A stretch of DNA of 64,000 nucleotides from Amycolatopsis regifaucium (lineage in GTDB: Bacteria; Actinomycetota; Actinomycetes; Mycobacteriales; Pseudonocardiaceae), in the NCBI RefSeq assembly GCF_001613935.1, contig NZ_LQCI01000050.1:248001-312000 (forward strand), read 5' to 3'. A program made the translations under genes and the position numbers. Shown one piece after another: positions 1 to 13,463 of this stretch (positions within the stretch are counted from its first letter, which is position 1; the number at the start of each line of letters is the position of its first letter). The notes below the pieces were generated by a model that was given only the letters and a program-made list of their open reading frames with translations, did not search any database and had not been told where the DNA came from.

Positions 1-191
1 ACGGCGCCAGCCCGGCGCAGATCCGGCTCGCCTGGACGCTGCACCGCGGCGCGCACGTGCTCGCCATCCCCGGCACCGGCGACCCCGCGCACCTGGAGGA
101 GAACGTCGCGGCGGGCGCCATCCGGCTCAGCGCGGACGAGCTGGCACTGCTCGACGCCATCGCCCCTCAGCCGGGAGCCGGTGGCAGCTGA
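1..191 (+). CDS. Aldo/keto reductase, C-terminal end (partial)
   Basis: The window opens inside this gene. The frame starting at base 3 reads 62 codons to a TGA at 189-191. The translation includes SPAQIRLAWTL, AIPGTG and LSADELALLDAI. This is the usual C-terminal pattern of the aldo/keto reductase family: last barrel helix, the IPG(T/S) cofactor loop, then a short helix. The start and catalytic Tyr lie outside the window, so substrate and activity cannot be judged. It converges on the DAHP synthase gene with only 12 bp between the stop codons. It probably belongs to the flanking chromosome rather than the antibiotic cluster, which would make it a left-border marker. The family assignment is fairly safe; the role is unknown. 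Confidence 0.75.
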   Translation, partial: GASPAQIRLAWTLHRGAHVLAIPGTGDPAHLEENVAAGAIRLSADELALLDAIAPQPGAGGS

Positions 192-203
192 GCCCGGGTT
201 GTC

Positions 204-1283
204 TCACCGGCCGCGTCGTCGGCGGGCGGCGGTCGCCGTGGCGAGGGTCCGGAGCACGTTCTGGGTGGCGGCGAGGTCGATACAGGCGTCCGTGATGGAT
301 TGGCCGTAGGTGAGCGGCCGGTCCGGGTGGAGGTCCTGGCGGCCTGCCTGGAGGTTGGATTCCAGCATGACGCCGACGATGCCACGCTGGCCGGTCCTGA
401 TCTGTTCGGCGATCTGCTCGGCGACGACGGGTTGCTGGAGATGGTCTTTCCGGCTGTTGTCGTGGCTGGCGTCGATCACGACGCGCCGCCGCAGTCCGGC
501 GTTCTGGAGGGTGGTGAGGACCGCCCGGACGGACGCCGGGTTGTGGTTGGGCGCGCTGTTGCCACCACGCAGGACCACATGGCAGTCGGGATTGCCGACG
601 GTGTGCAGGATCGCGGGCAGGCCGCCGGGGTCGACGCCGGGGACGACATGGCGTGCCTCGGCGGCGCGGATCGCGTCGACGGCGACGGTGACATCGCCGT
701 CGCGGCGGTTCTTGAAGCCGACGGGCATCGACAGGCCGCTGGCGAGCATGCGGTGGTTCTGGCTTTCCACGGTGCGGGCACCGATGGCGCCCCAGGAGAC
801 GGCGTCGGCGAGATAGGCCGGGATGGTGGTGTCCAGCCATTCGCACGCGACGGGGAGGCCGCCTTCGGCCAGTTCGAGGAGGAGGTCACGCGCGATGCGC
901 AGCCCCTGGTTGACGTCGCCGGTGCCGTCGAGGTGGGGGTCGTTGATGAGCCCTTTCCAGCCACCGACCGTACGCGGTTTTTCGAAGTACACCCGCATGA
1001 CGATCAGGAGGTCGTCGGCGAACCGGCCGGCGAGGGCGGCGAGGCGGTCGGCGTATTCGAGCGCCGCGGCGGGGTCGTGCACCGAGCAGGGGCCCGCGAT
1101 CACGAGCAGCCTGTCGTCCTCACCGTCGAGGACATGGACGACGTTTGCGCGCCCTTCCCGCACCGTGTCGGCCGCGGTGGCGCTGAGCGGCAATTCATGG
1201 TGCAGCAGGGCGGGGGTGACCAAAGGGACCGTGCGATCGATGCGCTGATTGTCGAGATCGGCCGCGGCGGCGATTGTTGTCAT
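204..1283 (-). CDS. 3-deoxy-7-phosphoheptulonate (DAHP) synthase, class I
   Basis: A 359-residue cytoplasmic enzyme condensing phosphoenolpyruvate with erythrose 4-phosphate, the first step of the shikimate pathway. The length fits the AroF/G/H class. Diagnostic motifs visible are IAGPCSVHD near residue 65, the RVYFEKPRT segment, and the LRGGNSAPNHNP loop in the C-terminal third. The start is ATG at 1283 (MTTIAAAAD); the frame is open further upstream, but that extension does not look like protein of this family. An extra, pathway-linked copy is a known feature of glycopeptide clusters and raises tyrosine supply for Hpg and Bht. It lies downstream of dpgD on the same strand, separated by 153 bp. 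Whether it escapes aromatic feedback inhibition cannot be read from the sequence. Confidence 0.93.
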   Translation of the reverse strand: MTTIAAAADLDNQRIDRTVPLVTPALLHHELPLSATAADTVREGRANVVHVLDGEDDRLLVIAGPCSVHDPAAALEYADRLAALAGRFADDLLIVMRVYFEKPRTVGGWKGLINDPHLDGTGDVNQGLRIARDLLLELAEGGLPVACEWLDTTIPAYLADAVSWGAIGARTVESQNHRMLASGLSMPVGFKNRRDGDVTVAVDAIRAAEARHVVPGVDPGGLPAILHTVGNPDCHVVLRGGNSAPNHNPASVRAVLTTLQNAGLRRRVVIDASHDNSRKDHLQQPVVAEQIAEQIRTGQRGIVGVMLESNLQAGRQDLHPDRPLTYGQSITDACIDLAATQNVLRTLATATAARRRRGR

Positions 1284-1436
1284 CAGATATCCAGCGTTTC
1301 TGCCGGCACCGGGCACTGGGAAAGCCGGGGTTTCCCGGCCCGGTCGGCGGTCTCGGGTGAATGACGAACTCAAAATAACCGAAAAGGCTTTGTCCAGCTC
1401 GTAAGCGACACCGGCCGTTTTGCCTGCCCGAATCAC

Positions 1437-4193
<2,757 letters not shown>

Positions 4194-4200
<7 letters not shown>

Positions 4201-5294
4201 TGGATAAGCGCCATTTCGATTGTGGAGCCAGGCCCCATGGTCATGAGCACGCCGTAGTCTCCGGGGCGGGCGACGTCCTCGTCGGCGAGCCGCTCGTAGG
4301 AGAAGAGAAAGGAGCCGCTGGAAAGGTTCCCGTAATCGCGGAGCACACCGGTGGTGTGGCGGACGTCGTACCGGCTCAGGCCGAGGTTGACCACGACCGC
4401 GTCGACGACCTTCTTGCCGCCGGAATGCACCAGCCAATGGCCGATGTCGCTGCGGCGCAGTCCCGTACCGGACAGGAGCCGGTCGACGACGATCTCGGCG
4501 TGCGCGCCGACCACGTAAGGAATCTGCGGGTCGAGGAAGAAACTGAACCGGTCCTGATCGCGGTCCCAGTCGTAGCGCATCGCGTCGACCGCGTCGGTGA
4601 TGATGTAGCTCGCGAACTTCAGGACACGCGGGCCCGGCACGCGCCGGTCACCGGAAATCACGGCGAGGGCCGCGGATCCGTCGCCGAACAGGCTGTTGAC
4701 CACCGCGGTCCGCATGGTGCCGTCCAACGCGTAAGCGGCGGAACACGCCTCGCTGCACAGGACGACGCCGAGTTCGCCCGGGTGCGCCGCGGACCAGCCC
4801 GAGACCACGTTCAGCGCGTTCAGGCCGGCGTTGCAGCCCATGCCGACGATGTCCGAACGGCTGCAGTGCGGGTCGATGCCCATTTCACGGATGATCAGCG
4901 CGCTCAGGCCGGGGGTCAGGAAACCGGTCGAGGTGACACAGCACAGGTGTCGCAGGTCCGAAAGCGTCGCTCCCGCCGACTTCAGGCAGGCTTCGAGCGC
5001 CCGGCACCCCATGTCGACGGCGATCCGCTTGTGTTTGTCGAGGAGGTCGCCCTGCGGTTCCGAGACACGTCCCCCGCCTGGACTCTCTGGGGGAAGTGTG
5101 AGAAAGCGCCGATCGATCGTGCTGTTCAGGAAGACCGATCGGATCTTGGGGTCCGCTACGTCGAGTATTTCCAGGAGCTCGGATTGCGAGTAGGACGTGG
5201 CGGAAACCGCGGTGCCCACCCCGGCGAATCGGGTGATCTCGGTGAGTCCGTTGTGGACGGACAAGTCTTCAGCAGGTTCGGCAACGGTAGTCAT
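4194..5294 (-). CDS. dpgA: Type III polyketide synthase DpgA (3,5-dihydroxyphenylacetyl-CoA synthase)
   Basis: A 366-residue chalcone-synthase-like enzyme that condenses four malonyl-CoA units on the way to 3,5-dihydroxyphenylacetyl-CoA, the carbon skeleton of Dpg (residue 7). The nucleophile region is VGMGCNAGLNAL. The catalytic His and Asn lie in the C-terminal half (WLVHSGGKKVVDA; RDYGNLSSGSF), and the family C-terminal GPG is present (MTMGPGSTIE). Two in-frame ATGs occur, at 5312 and 5294. Only the second has a Shine-Dalgarno-like GGTGGA about eight bases upstream, so 5294 is preferred. The leader is shared with evaA (see the repeat entry). It is first in the dpgA-D run, 93 bp after the end of evaD. 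Confidence 0.96.
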
Positions 5295-5314
5295 CGATAC
5301 ATCCACCCCCATGT
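5290..5314 (-). promoter_or_regulatory. Translation-initiation leader of dpgA, duplicated at evaA
   Basis: These 25 bp are identical to 9660-9684. In both places they span an upstream in-frame ATG, a GGGGGTGGA Shine-Dalgarno-like stretch and the ATG proposed as start (5294 here, 9664 for evaA). Outside this block the two upstream regions do not align. The element decides the start choice for both genes. It looks like a shared translation-start cassette, though a protein- or RNA-binding role cannot be excluded. Confidence 0.6.
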
Positions 5315-5387
5315 TCTGAGCTTGCTTCGAAGCAGCTGCTTGTACCGCGCAGCGGGCATTTCTCTCACCTTTCCCTGATTTCGGTGG

Positions 5388-6068
5388 CTATTTCGAAAGT
5401 AGGCTTGTCCGAACTCGACGGTCAATGTCGTCCAAGGGGCCACCGTGGCGGTCGTGAGTGATCCCCGACAGCTGCCGTTCGAGCTCCAGGCTGGTGGCGT
5501 AGTCGGGCAGCAACCCCTGCCGCTCCGCCTCGGCGAGGGTGACGGCCACCCGGTCCCGATCGGACAAAAGCGGTTCGATGTCGGCGCCGACGTCGATGGG
5601 CAGCCCCAGCACGGGATCCAGGACGGAGAGGGCAAGTTCGTTCTCCGCCACATAAGCCGTGGACATCAGGTACCACATGGTGGTGTCGTCTTCGAGCGAC
5701 ACGAACGCGTGGCCGACACCCACGGGGAAGTACACCGCCCGATGGTCTCGCTGGTCCAGCAGAACCGCGTCCCACCGGCCGAACGTCGGCGAGCCGACGC
5801 GGATGTCGACCACGATGTCCAAGGCCTTGCCGCGCGCGCAGTAGACGTACTTCGCGGTACCCGGTGGCGTCGTGGTGTAGTGGACGCCTCGCACCACGCC
5901 GCGTTTGGACAGGCTCTGATTCGTCTGCGCCACCCGGAAAAGCGGGCCGCCTCGGGCTTCGGCGAAGGCCTCCTCCTGGAACGGCGAGACGAACAGGCCC
6001 CGGTCGTCGGGGAAGACCCGAGGGGTGAACTCGATCGCACCCTCGACGGCGAGTTTGCGTGCTTGCAC
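5388..6068 (-). CDS. evaD: dTDP-4-keto-6-deoxyhexose epimerase (RmlC/EvaD family)
   Basis: A 226-residue RmlC-type cupin. Visible family features are FTPRVFPDDRGLF at the N-terminus, the catalytic-His segment GVVRGVHYTTTPPGTAKYV, and PVGVGHAFVSLEDDT. In the epivancosamine pathway EvaD epimerizes C5 of the methylated 3-amino-4-keto sugar, converting the D to the L series. The GTG at 6068 is chosen because AGGAG lies five bases before it and the protein then begins VQARKLAVEGAIEF. It follows evaB by 23 bp and ends 93 bp before dpgA. The balhimycin counterpart is called DvaD. Confidence 0.93.
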   Translation of the reverse strand: MQARKLAVEGAIEFTPRVFPDDRGLFVSPFQEEAFAEARGGPLFRVAQTNQSLSKRGVVRGVHYTTTPPGTAKYVYCARGKALDIVVDIRVGSPTFGRWDAVLLDQRDHRAVYFPVGVGHAFVSLEDDTTMWYLMSTAYVAENELALSVLDPVLGLPIDVGADIEPLLSDRDRVAVTLAEAERQGLLPDYATSLELERQLSGITHDRHGGPLDDIDRRVRTSLLSK

Positions 6069-6091
6069 GGCTACTCCTGATGGTGGAGCGG

Positions 6092-7201
6092 TCAGAGGGT
6101 GGACAGCACTTCGCGGACCGCGTGGACGACCTTGTCCTGCAGGTCGGGGGAAAACGTGGGGTACATCGGCAGCGAGAAGATCTCGGTGGCCAGCTTCTCG
6201 GTGATCGGCAGCGAACCCTTCTCGTAGCCGAGGTGGGCGAACCCGGTCATGGTGTGCACCGGCCACGGGTAGCTGATGTTCAGGTGGATGTCGTAGGCCT
6301 TGAGACGCTCGATGATGTCGTCGCGTCGCGGGTGGCGCACGACGTAGACGTAGTACACGTGCTCATTGCCCGGGACCGTCCGCGGGAGTTCCAGCTCGGT
6401 GTCACCGAGGCCCTCGACATAGCGCTGCGCGATGGCCCGGCGGTCGGCGATGTAGGTGTCCAGCCGCTTGAGCTTGCGCCGGAGGATCTCCGCCTGGAGC
6501 TCGTCGAGACGGCTGTTGTGGGCGGGCGTTTCCAGCGTGTAGTACTGCTTGTCCATGCCGTAGTAGCGCAACCGCCGCAGCCGTCGATCCACGGCTTCGT
6601 CGGAGGTGATGGTCGCGCCACCGTCGCCGTACGCGCCGAGCACCTTGGTGGGGTAGAACGAGAACGCGGCCGCGTCGCCGGTCGAACCGGCGACGGTCCC
6701 GTTCTGCCTGGCGCCGTGCGCCTGGGCGCAGTCCTCCAAAATGGACAGTCCATGCTTCGCGGCGAGTTCCTTCAACGGGACCATGTTCACGCACTGGCCG
6801 TACAGGTGCACGGGCACCAGGCATTTGGTTCGCTCGGTGATCGCGGCTTCGACCTGGTCGGTGTTCATCAGGAAATCGTCCTCGCGGACGTCGACGAAGA
6901 CGGGGGTCGCGCCGGTGCCGTCGATGGCGACCACGGTCGGGGCCGCCGTGTTCGACACCGTGATCACCTCGTCGCCCGGACCGACGCCCAGCGCTTGCAG
7001 GCCGAGTTTGATCGCGTTCGTCCCGTTGTCGACACCGACACAGTGCCCGACCCCATGGTATGCGGCGAATTCCGACTCGAAACCGCGCACACTCGCGCCG
7101 AGCACAAGCTGCCCCGAATCGAAGACCGTCTCGACCGCGTCCAGCAGGTCGAGCCGTTCGGCCCGGTATTCCGCCAGGTAATCCCATACACGCGTGGTCA
7201 T
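6092..7201 (-). CDS. evaB: TDP-3-keto-sugar aminotransferase (DegT/DnrJ/EryC1 family, EvaB)
   Basis: A 369-residue PLP-dependent sugar aminotransferase. The PLP lysine sits in [15 protein letters not shown], and the N-terminal half carries [23 protein letters not shown], typical of the family. It is expected to install the amino group at C3 of the TDP-3,4-diketo-2,6-dideoxyhexose made by EvaA, using an amino-acid donor. The ATG at 7201 overlaps the evaE stop (ATGA), so the two genes are probably coupled; evaD follows 23 bp downstream. Length and motifs fit the family without anomalies. Confidence 0.94.
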   Translation of the reverse strand: MTTRVWDYLAEYRAERLDLLDAVETVFDSGQLVLGASVRGFESEFAAYHGVGHCVGVDNGTNAIKLGLQALGVGPGDEVITVSNTAAPTVVAIDGTGATPVFVDVREDDFLMNTDQVEAAITERTKCLVPVHLYGQCVNMVPLKELAAKHGLSILEDCAQAHGARQNGTVAGSTGDAAAFSFYPTKVLGAYGDGGATITSDEAVDRRLRRLRYYGMDKQYYTLETPAHNSRLDELQAEILRRKLKRLDTYIADRRAIAQRYVEGLGDTELELPRTVPGNEHVYYVYVVRHPRRDDIIERLKAYDIHLNISYPWPVHTMTGFAHLGYEKGSLPITEKLATEIFSLPMYPTFSPDLQDKVVHAVREVLSTL

Positions 7202-8166
7202 GTGCGAACCCTTCCCTGAACTGATGACGTCAAAGCGGCGACGGTGCGACGCACCCCGTCGGACAGCGAGATCTCCGGGCGCCAGCCGGTGATCGCCCGG
7301 AAGGAGGTGGAATCGATGGTGATGCTGCGAAGATCCGTCTCGGGCGCGTGTGCCGGTGGTTCCACACAGGTCACCTCGACCGGATCCTCCCCGGTCTGTG
7401 CGGCCATTTCCCTCGCCACGAGCCGGAAGACCTCCCCCAGCTGATCACCCCGGCCCGCGCCGAGCAGCCAATGGCCGCCCACCAGGGAGTCCGGGTGATC
7501 CAGTGCCGCCGTGAACGCCGCCGCGACGTCCTCGACGTGGAGCAGGTCGCGGCGCACCGTGCCGTCGCCCCAGACGGTGAGCGCCTGGCCTTCGAGCGCG
7601 CGCCGCGCCATGGCGGACACGACACCGCGGTCGTGGTTGCCGCCTTCCACCGTGTTCTCCCCGAAGATCGTCGGCAGCCGGAGACTGATACCGCGGACGA
7701 CGCCTTCGGCCGTGGCCTTCTTGAGGACTTCTTCCGCCGCCAGCTTCTGCACGTCGTAGGGGGTCGCCGGATGATCGGGCTCGCTCCCGTCGAGCGGCTC
7801 CCTCGGCGGCACACCGACTTGAGTGGTCGAACCGGCGAACACCACCAACGGAGGCTCCCCGTCTCCGCCGACTAGTTCGACCAGGTCCCGCAGCACGCCG
7901 ACGTTCACGCGTTCCGCCCCCTCCGCCGCACGCCAGCCGCCGTCCGCCAAGAGCAGGTACACGACCGCGTCCGAACCCGCGACCGCGTCGGCGAGCGCGG
8001 CACGGTCGGTGAGATCGGCGGCGACGACGGTGATCTCGGCCCGGCCGGGCGGTGGGGTGAAACGTCTGCGCGCCACCGCACGCAACCGGATCGGCCGCCG
8101 CGCCAGTGCGCGGGTGACGGCCGAGCCGACGAAGCCCGACGCGCCGAGGACGGTGATCGTCTGCAT
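7198..8166 (-). CDS. evaE: dTDP-4-keto-6-deoxyhexose 4-ketoreductase (SDR family, EvaE)
   Basis: A 322-residue extended short-chain dehydrogenase. The nucleotide-binding motif is [12 protein letters not shown] at the N-terminus, the catalytic YDVQK (YxxxK) lies near residue 150, and FAGSTTQVG supplies the catalytic Ser/Thr segment. EvaE reduces C4 of the L-aminosugar in the epivancosamine pathway. Balhimycin, which carries the 4-oxo sugar, also has a homologue (DvaE), so its presence does not prove that the final sugar is reduced. The ATG at 8166 sits one base before the evaA stop codon, and the end overlaps evaB by four bases. A longer upstream reading frame runs antiparallel-coded inside evaA and is discarded. 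Confidence 0.92.
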   Translation of the reverse strand: MQTITVLGASGFVGSAVTRALARRPIRLRAVARRRFTPPPGRAEITVVAADLTDRAALADAVAGSDAVVYLLLADGGWRAAEGAERVNVGVLRDLVELVGGDGEPPLVVFAGSTTQVGVPPREPLDGSEPDHPATPYDVQKLAAEEVLKKATAEGVVRGISLRLPTIFGENTVEGGNHDRGVVSAMARRALEGQALTVWGDGTVRRDLLHVEDVAAAFTAALDHPDSLVGGHWLLGAGRGDQLGEVFRLVAREMAAQTGEDPVEVTCVEPPAHAPETDLRSITIDSTSFRAITGWRPEISLSDGVRRTVAALTSSVQGRVRT

Positions 8167-8167
8167 G

Positions 8168-9664
8168 TCACACACCTCGCCGGGGCTGTGCCGACGCGGC
8201 GTTGAGACAGGCGAGGAGCGTGCGGGCCTCGACGTTGACGTAGTGCCCGTGCCGGGTGAGCGCGGTGAGCTGGGCCGGGGTGACCCAGGCGTAGCCGGGT
8301 GGCGGATCGAACATGTCTTCCGCCTCGACCGCGAGATAGCGGGCCCTGACGTTGAGGAAGCGGCCGCCTTCTTCGGAATGTATCGCCTCGTAGCGGATCC
8401 GCGACGGCGGCGCGTTGAGGACGTCGTCGAGGAAGGGCGGGCGGCTCTCCGCGGGCAGATGCGCGTAATTCCGGGGCGTGCACTGAACGGTCGGCGCCAG
8501 CTCGACCGTGTCCACGAAACCGCCGTCGACCCTGGCGTGGACCAGAACGTGCGGCACACCGCCGATCTCGCGCATGAGGAACGCGGCGACCCCCAGCCCG
8601 ACCGATTCGAGCAGCGGCTGCGTCCAGCTGATCTTCTCGCGGTTACTGCCTTTCACGGCGACGGCGAGGACCTTGAAGTAGAGGCCGTCTTCGTGCTCGA
8701 TCGCCTCGACGCCCTGCTTCCAGCCGGTCACGTCCTTGAGCGGGATTCGGGTGGCACGCACGTCGTGCCGCGACCGTTCGTTCGTGAACCACGACAGGAG
8801 CTGGACGTCGGAGAGCAGCGCGCCGGGCGCTTCGTCGTGGTAAGGAAGACACGACAACACGCTTCTCGCGTTCATGTTGATCGTCTCGTCCTCGTACATC
8901 AGCTCGGCGATCTGGCCGAGGGTGAGCCAGCAGAAGTCGTCCCACATCGGCACGTCGTCGTCGGTCTCGACGATCATGTTGCGGTTGCTCTTCCGGAAGA
9001 ACCAGGATCCTTGCTCCGCTTGGAGAACGTCGACGATGACCCGGTCGGGGTCGGGCGGGGCGAAGTACTCGATGAGTTTGACGTTCGTCCCGCCGTGCGC
9101 CTTGGTGTAATTGCTGCGCGTGGCCTGCACGGTCGGCGAGAGCTGCACCAGATTGGGGTTTCCCGGCTCCATCTTGGCCTGCATCAAAAAGTGCAGGACC
9201 CCGTCGAACTCCTTGGCGAGGATGCCGAGAATGCCCACCTCGGGCTGCTTGATGACCGGCTGCCACCATTCGCGGTACGGACCGTCGCCGTGCGGGCCGT
9301 CCTGCTCGACCACATGCAGGCCCTCGATGGCGAAGAACCGCCCGCTGCTGTGCACCAGATTGCCGGTGCCGCCTTCGAACCGCCACTGGTCCAGCGCCGC
9401 GAAGGGGATGTGTTCGACGTGGAAGACGTTGGCCTCGCGGCGTTCGGCGATCCAGGTACGGACGTCCTCGGTGCGCATCTGCACGCCTTCGGTGGTCGCG
9501 GCCGACAAGGCGATGCGGTCCGCGTGGTCGTGATCGTCGCGGGGACGCACCGTGCCGGGTGGCACCAGGCAATGCTGCATCACAGGACCCCCTGTCGTCG
9601 AGCGGCCAGTGGCCGGGATCCGGCGAACGGACTGTTCCCCGCCCGGTGCGGTACGGACCGTCAT
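8168..9664 (-). CDS. evaA: TDP-4-keto-6-deoxyglucose 2,3-dehydratase (EvaA)
   Basis: A 498-residue protein built from two related halves, as in the NDP-hexose 2,3-dehydratase family: LVQLSPTVQATRSNY in the first half corresponds to ELAPTVQCTPRNY in the second. It removes the C2 hydroxyl of TDP-4-keto-6-deoxyglucose and is the first committed step to vancosamine-type sugars. Of three in-frame ATGs, the one at 9664 follows GGTGGA at a good distance and shares its leader with dpgA. No TDP-glucose synthase or 4,6-dehydratase gene is in the window, so the TDP-4-keto-6-deoxyglucose substrate must come from primary metabolism. It is the first gene of evaA-evaE-evaB-evaD. Confidence 0.94.
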   Translation of the reverse strand: MTVRTAPGGEQSVRRIPATGRSTTGGPVMQHCLVPPGTVRPRDDHDHADRIALSAATTEGVQMRTEDVRTWIAERREANVFHVEHIPFAALDQWRFEGGTGNLVHSSGRFFAIEGLHVVEQDGPHGDGPYREWWQPVIKQPEVGILGILAKEFDGVLHFLMQAKMEPGNPNLVQLSPTVQATRSNYTKAHGGTNVKLIEYFAPPDPDRVIVDVLQAEQGSWFFRKSNRNMIVETDDDVPMWDDFCWLTLGQIAELMYEDETINMNARSVLSCLPYHDEAPGALLSDVQLLSWFTNERSRHDVRATRIPLKDVTGWKQGVEAIEHEDGLYFKVLAVAVKGSNREKISWTQPLLESVGLGVAAFLMREIGGVPHVLVHARVDGGFVDTVELAPTVQCTPRNYAHLPAESRPPFLDDVLNAPPSRIRYEAIHSEEGGRFLNVRARYLAVEAEDMFDPPPGYAWVTPAQLTALTRHGHYVNVEARTLLACLNAASAQPRRGV

Positions 9665-9684
9665 CGATACATCCACCCCCATGT
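9660..9684 (-). promoter_or_regulatory. Translation-initiation leader of evaA, identical to that of dpgA
   Basis: The second copy of the 25-bp block at 5290-5314. It contains an upstream in-frame ATG, the GGGGGTGGA Shine-Dalgarno-like stretch and the chosen ATG (9664). Both genes encode an optional MGVDVS peptide before the preferred start. Confidence 0.6.
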
Positions 9685-9726
9685 CCTCGGACAAGGTAGC
9701 TTCGGCCGATCTCGGCGGAACAGATC

Positions 9727-9755
9727 GTCCAATACCCTTTCTTGCCGGATTCTTC
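9727..9755 (-). promoter_or_regulatory. Possible degenerate StrR-type regulator site before evaA
   Basis: A perfect GTCCAA half-site is followed after exactly 17 bases by TTCTTC, which matches the TTGGAC half at three of six positions. The centre lies about 77 bases upstream of the evaA ATG, close to the 69 and 85 bases seen for the clear sites at bbr and tba. A homologue of evaA (dvaA) is a reported target of the balhimycin regulator. On sequence alone this is weak. Confidence 0.35.
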
Positions 9756-9794
9756 GTTCGCCGACACCGGATTCACCCGACCGACGGCTGATAG

Positions 9795-9807
9795 GTCCAT
9801 AATGGAC
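9795..9807. promoter_or_regulatory. 13-bp palindrome GTCCAT-A-ATGGAC
   Basis: A perfect palindrome between the antiporter stop codon and evaA, using half-sites close to those of the StrR-type sites but with a one-base spacer. The same architecture occurs at 62091-62103. It may be an operator for evaA; function unproven. Confidence 0.35.
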
Positions 9808-9811
9808 AGTG

Positions 9812-11161
9812 CTAGAGCGGCTGCTCCTGCTGACTCGCCGCCGATTGCGAATTCCACGCCCGGTGTTCGGTCTCCCGCACCTGCTCCTCGGCGGTCTGCT
9901 CCAGCCTCTTCATCGCGAACCGCAGGATCGGCGGGGCCATCAGCGAAGTGACGATCGCGACGAGGATGACGATCGTGTAGATCTCCACACTGAGAATGCC
10001 CAGCCGCAGGCCGACCATGGCCACCACGATTTCGATGACCCCGCGCGCGTTCAGCCCGGCGCCGAGCGCCAGTCCTTCCCACTTGTTCAGCCCGCTGAGC
10101 CGCGCGCCGGCGTAAGCACCGACGAACTTGCCGACGATGGCCAGTGCGAGCACCGCCAGCCCGGTCAGCAGGACCTGCGGACGGATCAGCGCGGTGAGAT
10201 CCATCCGCAGTCCCGCGGTGGCGAAGAAGATCGGCGCGAAGACCGACAGGACGACCGTGCGCAACGGGGCGAGTCTGGCCGGATCGACCTTGCCGGCGGT
10301 GCCGATCAGGATGCCGCAGACGAAAGCCCCGAAAACCGCTTCGAGGCCGAGAGCCTGGGTGCCCGCCGAAGCGAGCAATACCAGTACGACGACGACGCCG
10401 ACGGTGAGCCCCGGCCCCTCGGACTTGGCGGCGACCCGCAACGCGCCCCTGGCCAGTGGCCTGCCGAGGGTGAGCGCGAAGACGACAATGAGGACCAGGT
10501 AAGCGAGGGAGAGAAGCACGGTGCCGGTGGTCACCGCGTGGACCGCCATGGCGCTGACGACCGACAGCATGAACCAGCCGAACGCGTCGTCGATCGTGCC
10601 CGCGGCGAGCGTGAGCTGCCCGACGTTGCGGTGCAACAGGTTCATGTCGATGAGGGTCTTGGCGATGACCGGAATGGCGCTGACGCACATCGCCACGCCG
10701 AGGAACAGCGCGAAGACGGTGATGTCGGTGCCGTCGGGGATCAGCATCTTGGGCAGCACGAAACCCGCGCCGATACCCAGGCTGAGAGGAACGATCAGGC
10801 CACCGAAGCTGACTCCCGCGGCCGCGCCGCCGCGACGGCGGACCATCCGCATGTCCATCTGCATACCGGTGAGCCCGACCAGCAGCAGGACGCCGATCTG
10901 GCCGACGGCGTCGAGCAGGTGGTACTGCTCGGCGACGGCGGGGAACAGCCAGCCGTGCAGGCCAGGCACGGCCCAAGCCAGCAGCGAGGGACCGAGGAGC
11001 ACCCCGACGAGCAGTTCGCCGACCACGGCCGGCATCCCGAACCGGACGGCCAGCCGTCCGAAGACGACGGCGAGCAGCAGCAGCGAACCGACCTGGAGCA
11101 AGAAGACCAGAAGACTGTGTGCGGCGATCGGGGCGATCGGCGCGGGTAGCGAGAGAAGCAC
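9812..11161 (-). CDS. CPA2-family Na+(K+)/H+ antiporter (integral membrane)
   Basis: A 449-residue, highly hydrophobic protein with about a dozen predicted membrane spans. It ends in a short charged C-terminal tail (KRLEQTAEEQVRETEH). Segments GELLVGVLLGPSLLAW and LTLAAGTIDDAFGWF (carrying the DD pair typical of CPA2 exchangers) support a cation/proton antiporter. Homologues (orf7 in the balhimycin cluster) are conserved in many glycopeptide clusters, but their job is not settled; a role in pH or ion balance or in export is inference. The start is GTG at 11161, with GGAGG unusually close (about three bases), so the exact start is uncertain. It sits between hmo (49 bp upstream) and evaA (147 bp downstream). 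Confidence 0.9.
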   Translation of the reverse strand: MLLSLPAPIAPIAAHSLLVFLLQVGSLLLLAVVFGRLAVRFGMPAVVGELLVGVLLGPSLLAWAVPGLHGWLFPAVAEQYHLLDAVGQIGVLLLVGLTGMQMDMRMVRRRGGAAAGVSFGGLIVPLSLGIGAGFVLPKMLIPDGTDITVFALFLGVAMCVSAIPVIAKTLIDMNLLHRNVGQLTLAAGTIDDAFGWFMLSVVSAMAVHAVTTGTVLLSLAYLVLIVVFALTLGRPLARGALRVAAKSEGPGLTVGVVVVLVLLASAGTQALGLEAVFGAFVCGILIGTAGKVDPARLAPLRTVVLSVFAPIFFATAGLRMDLTALIRPQVLLTGLAVLALAIVGKFVGAYAGARLSGLNKWEGLALGAGLNARGVIEIVVAMVGLRLGILSVEIYTIVILVAIVTSLMAPPILRFAMKRLEQTAEEQVRETEHRAWNSQSAASQQEQPL

Positions 11162-11209
11162 CTTCCTCCTTCGGGAAAGCTCGGTTCGACGTCGGGTGAA
11201 GGCGGAATG

Positions 11210-13463
<2,254 letters not shown>

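Noticed and set aside
5407-5435. GTCCGA and GTCCAA 17 bases apart near the end of evaD
   Set aside because: The two units are direct repeats, not inverted, and lie within coding sequence, so they do not make a StrR-type site.
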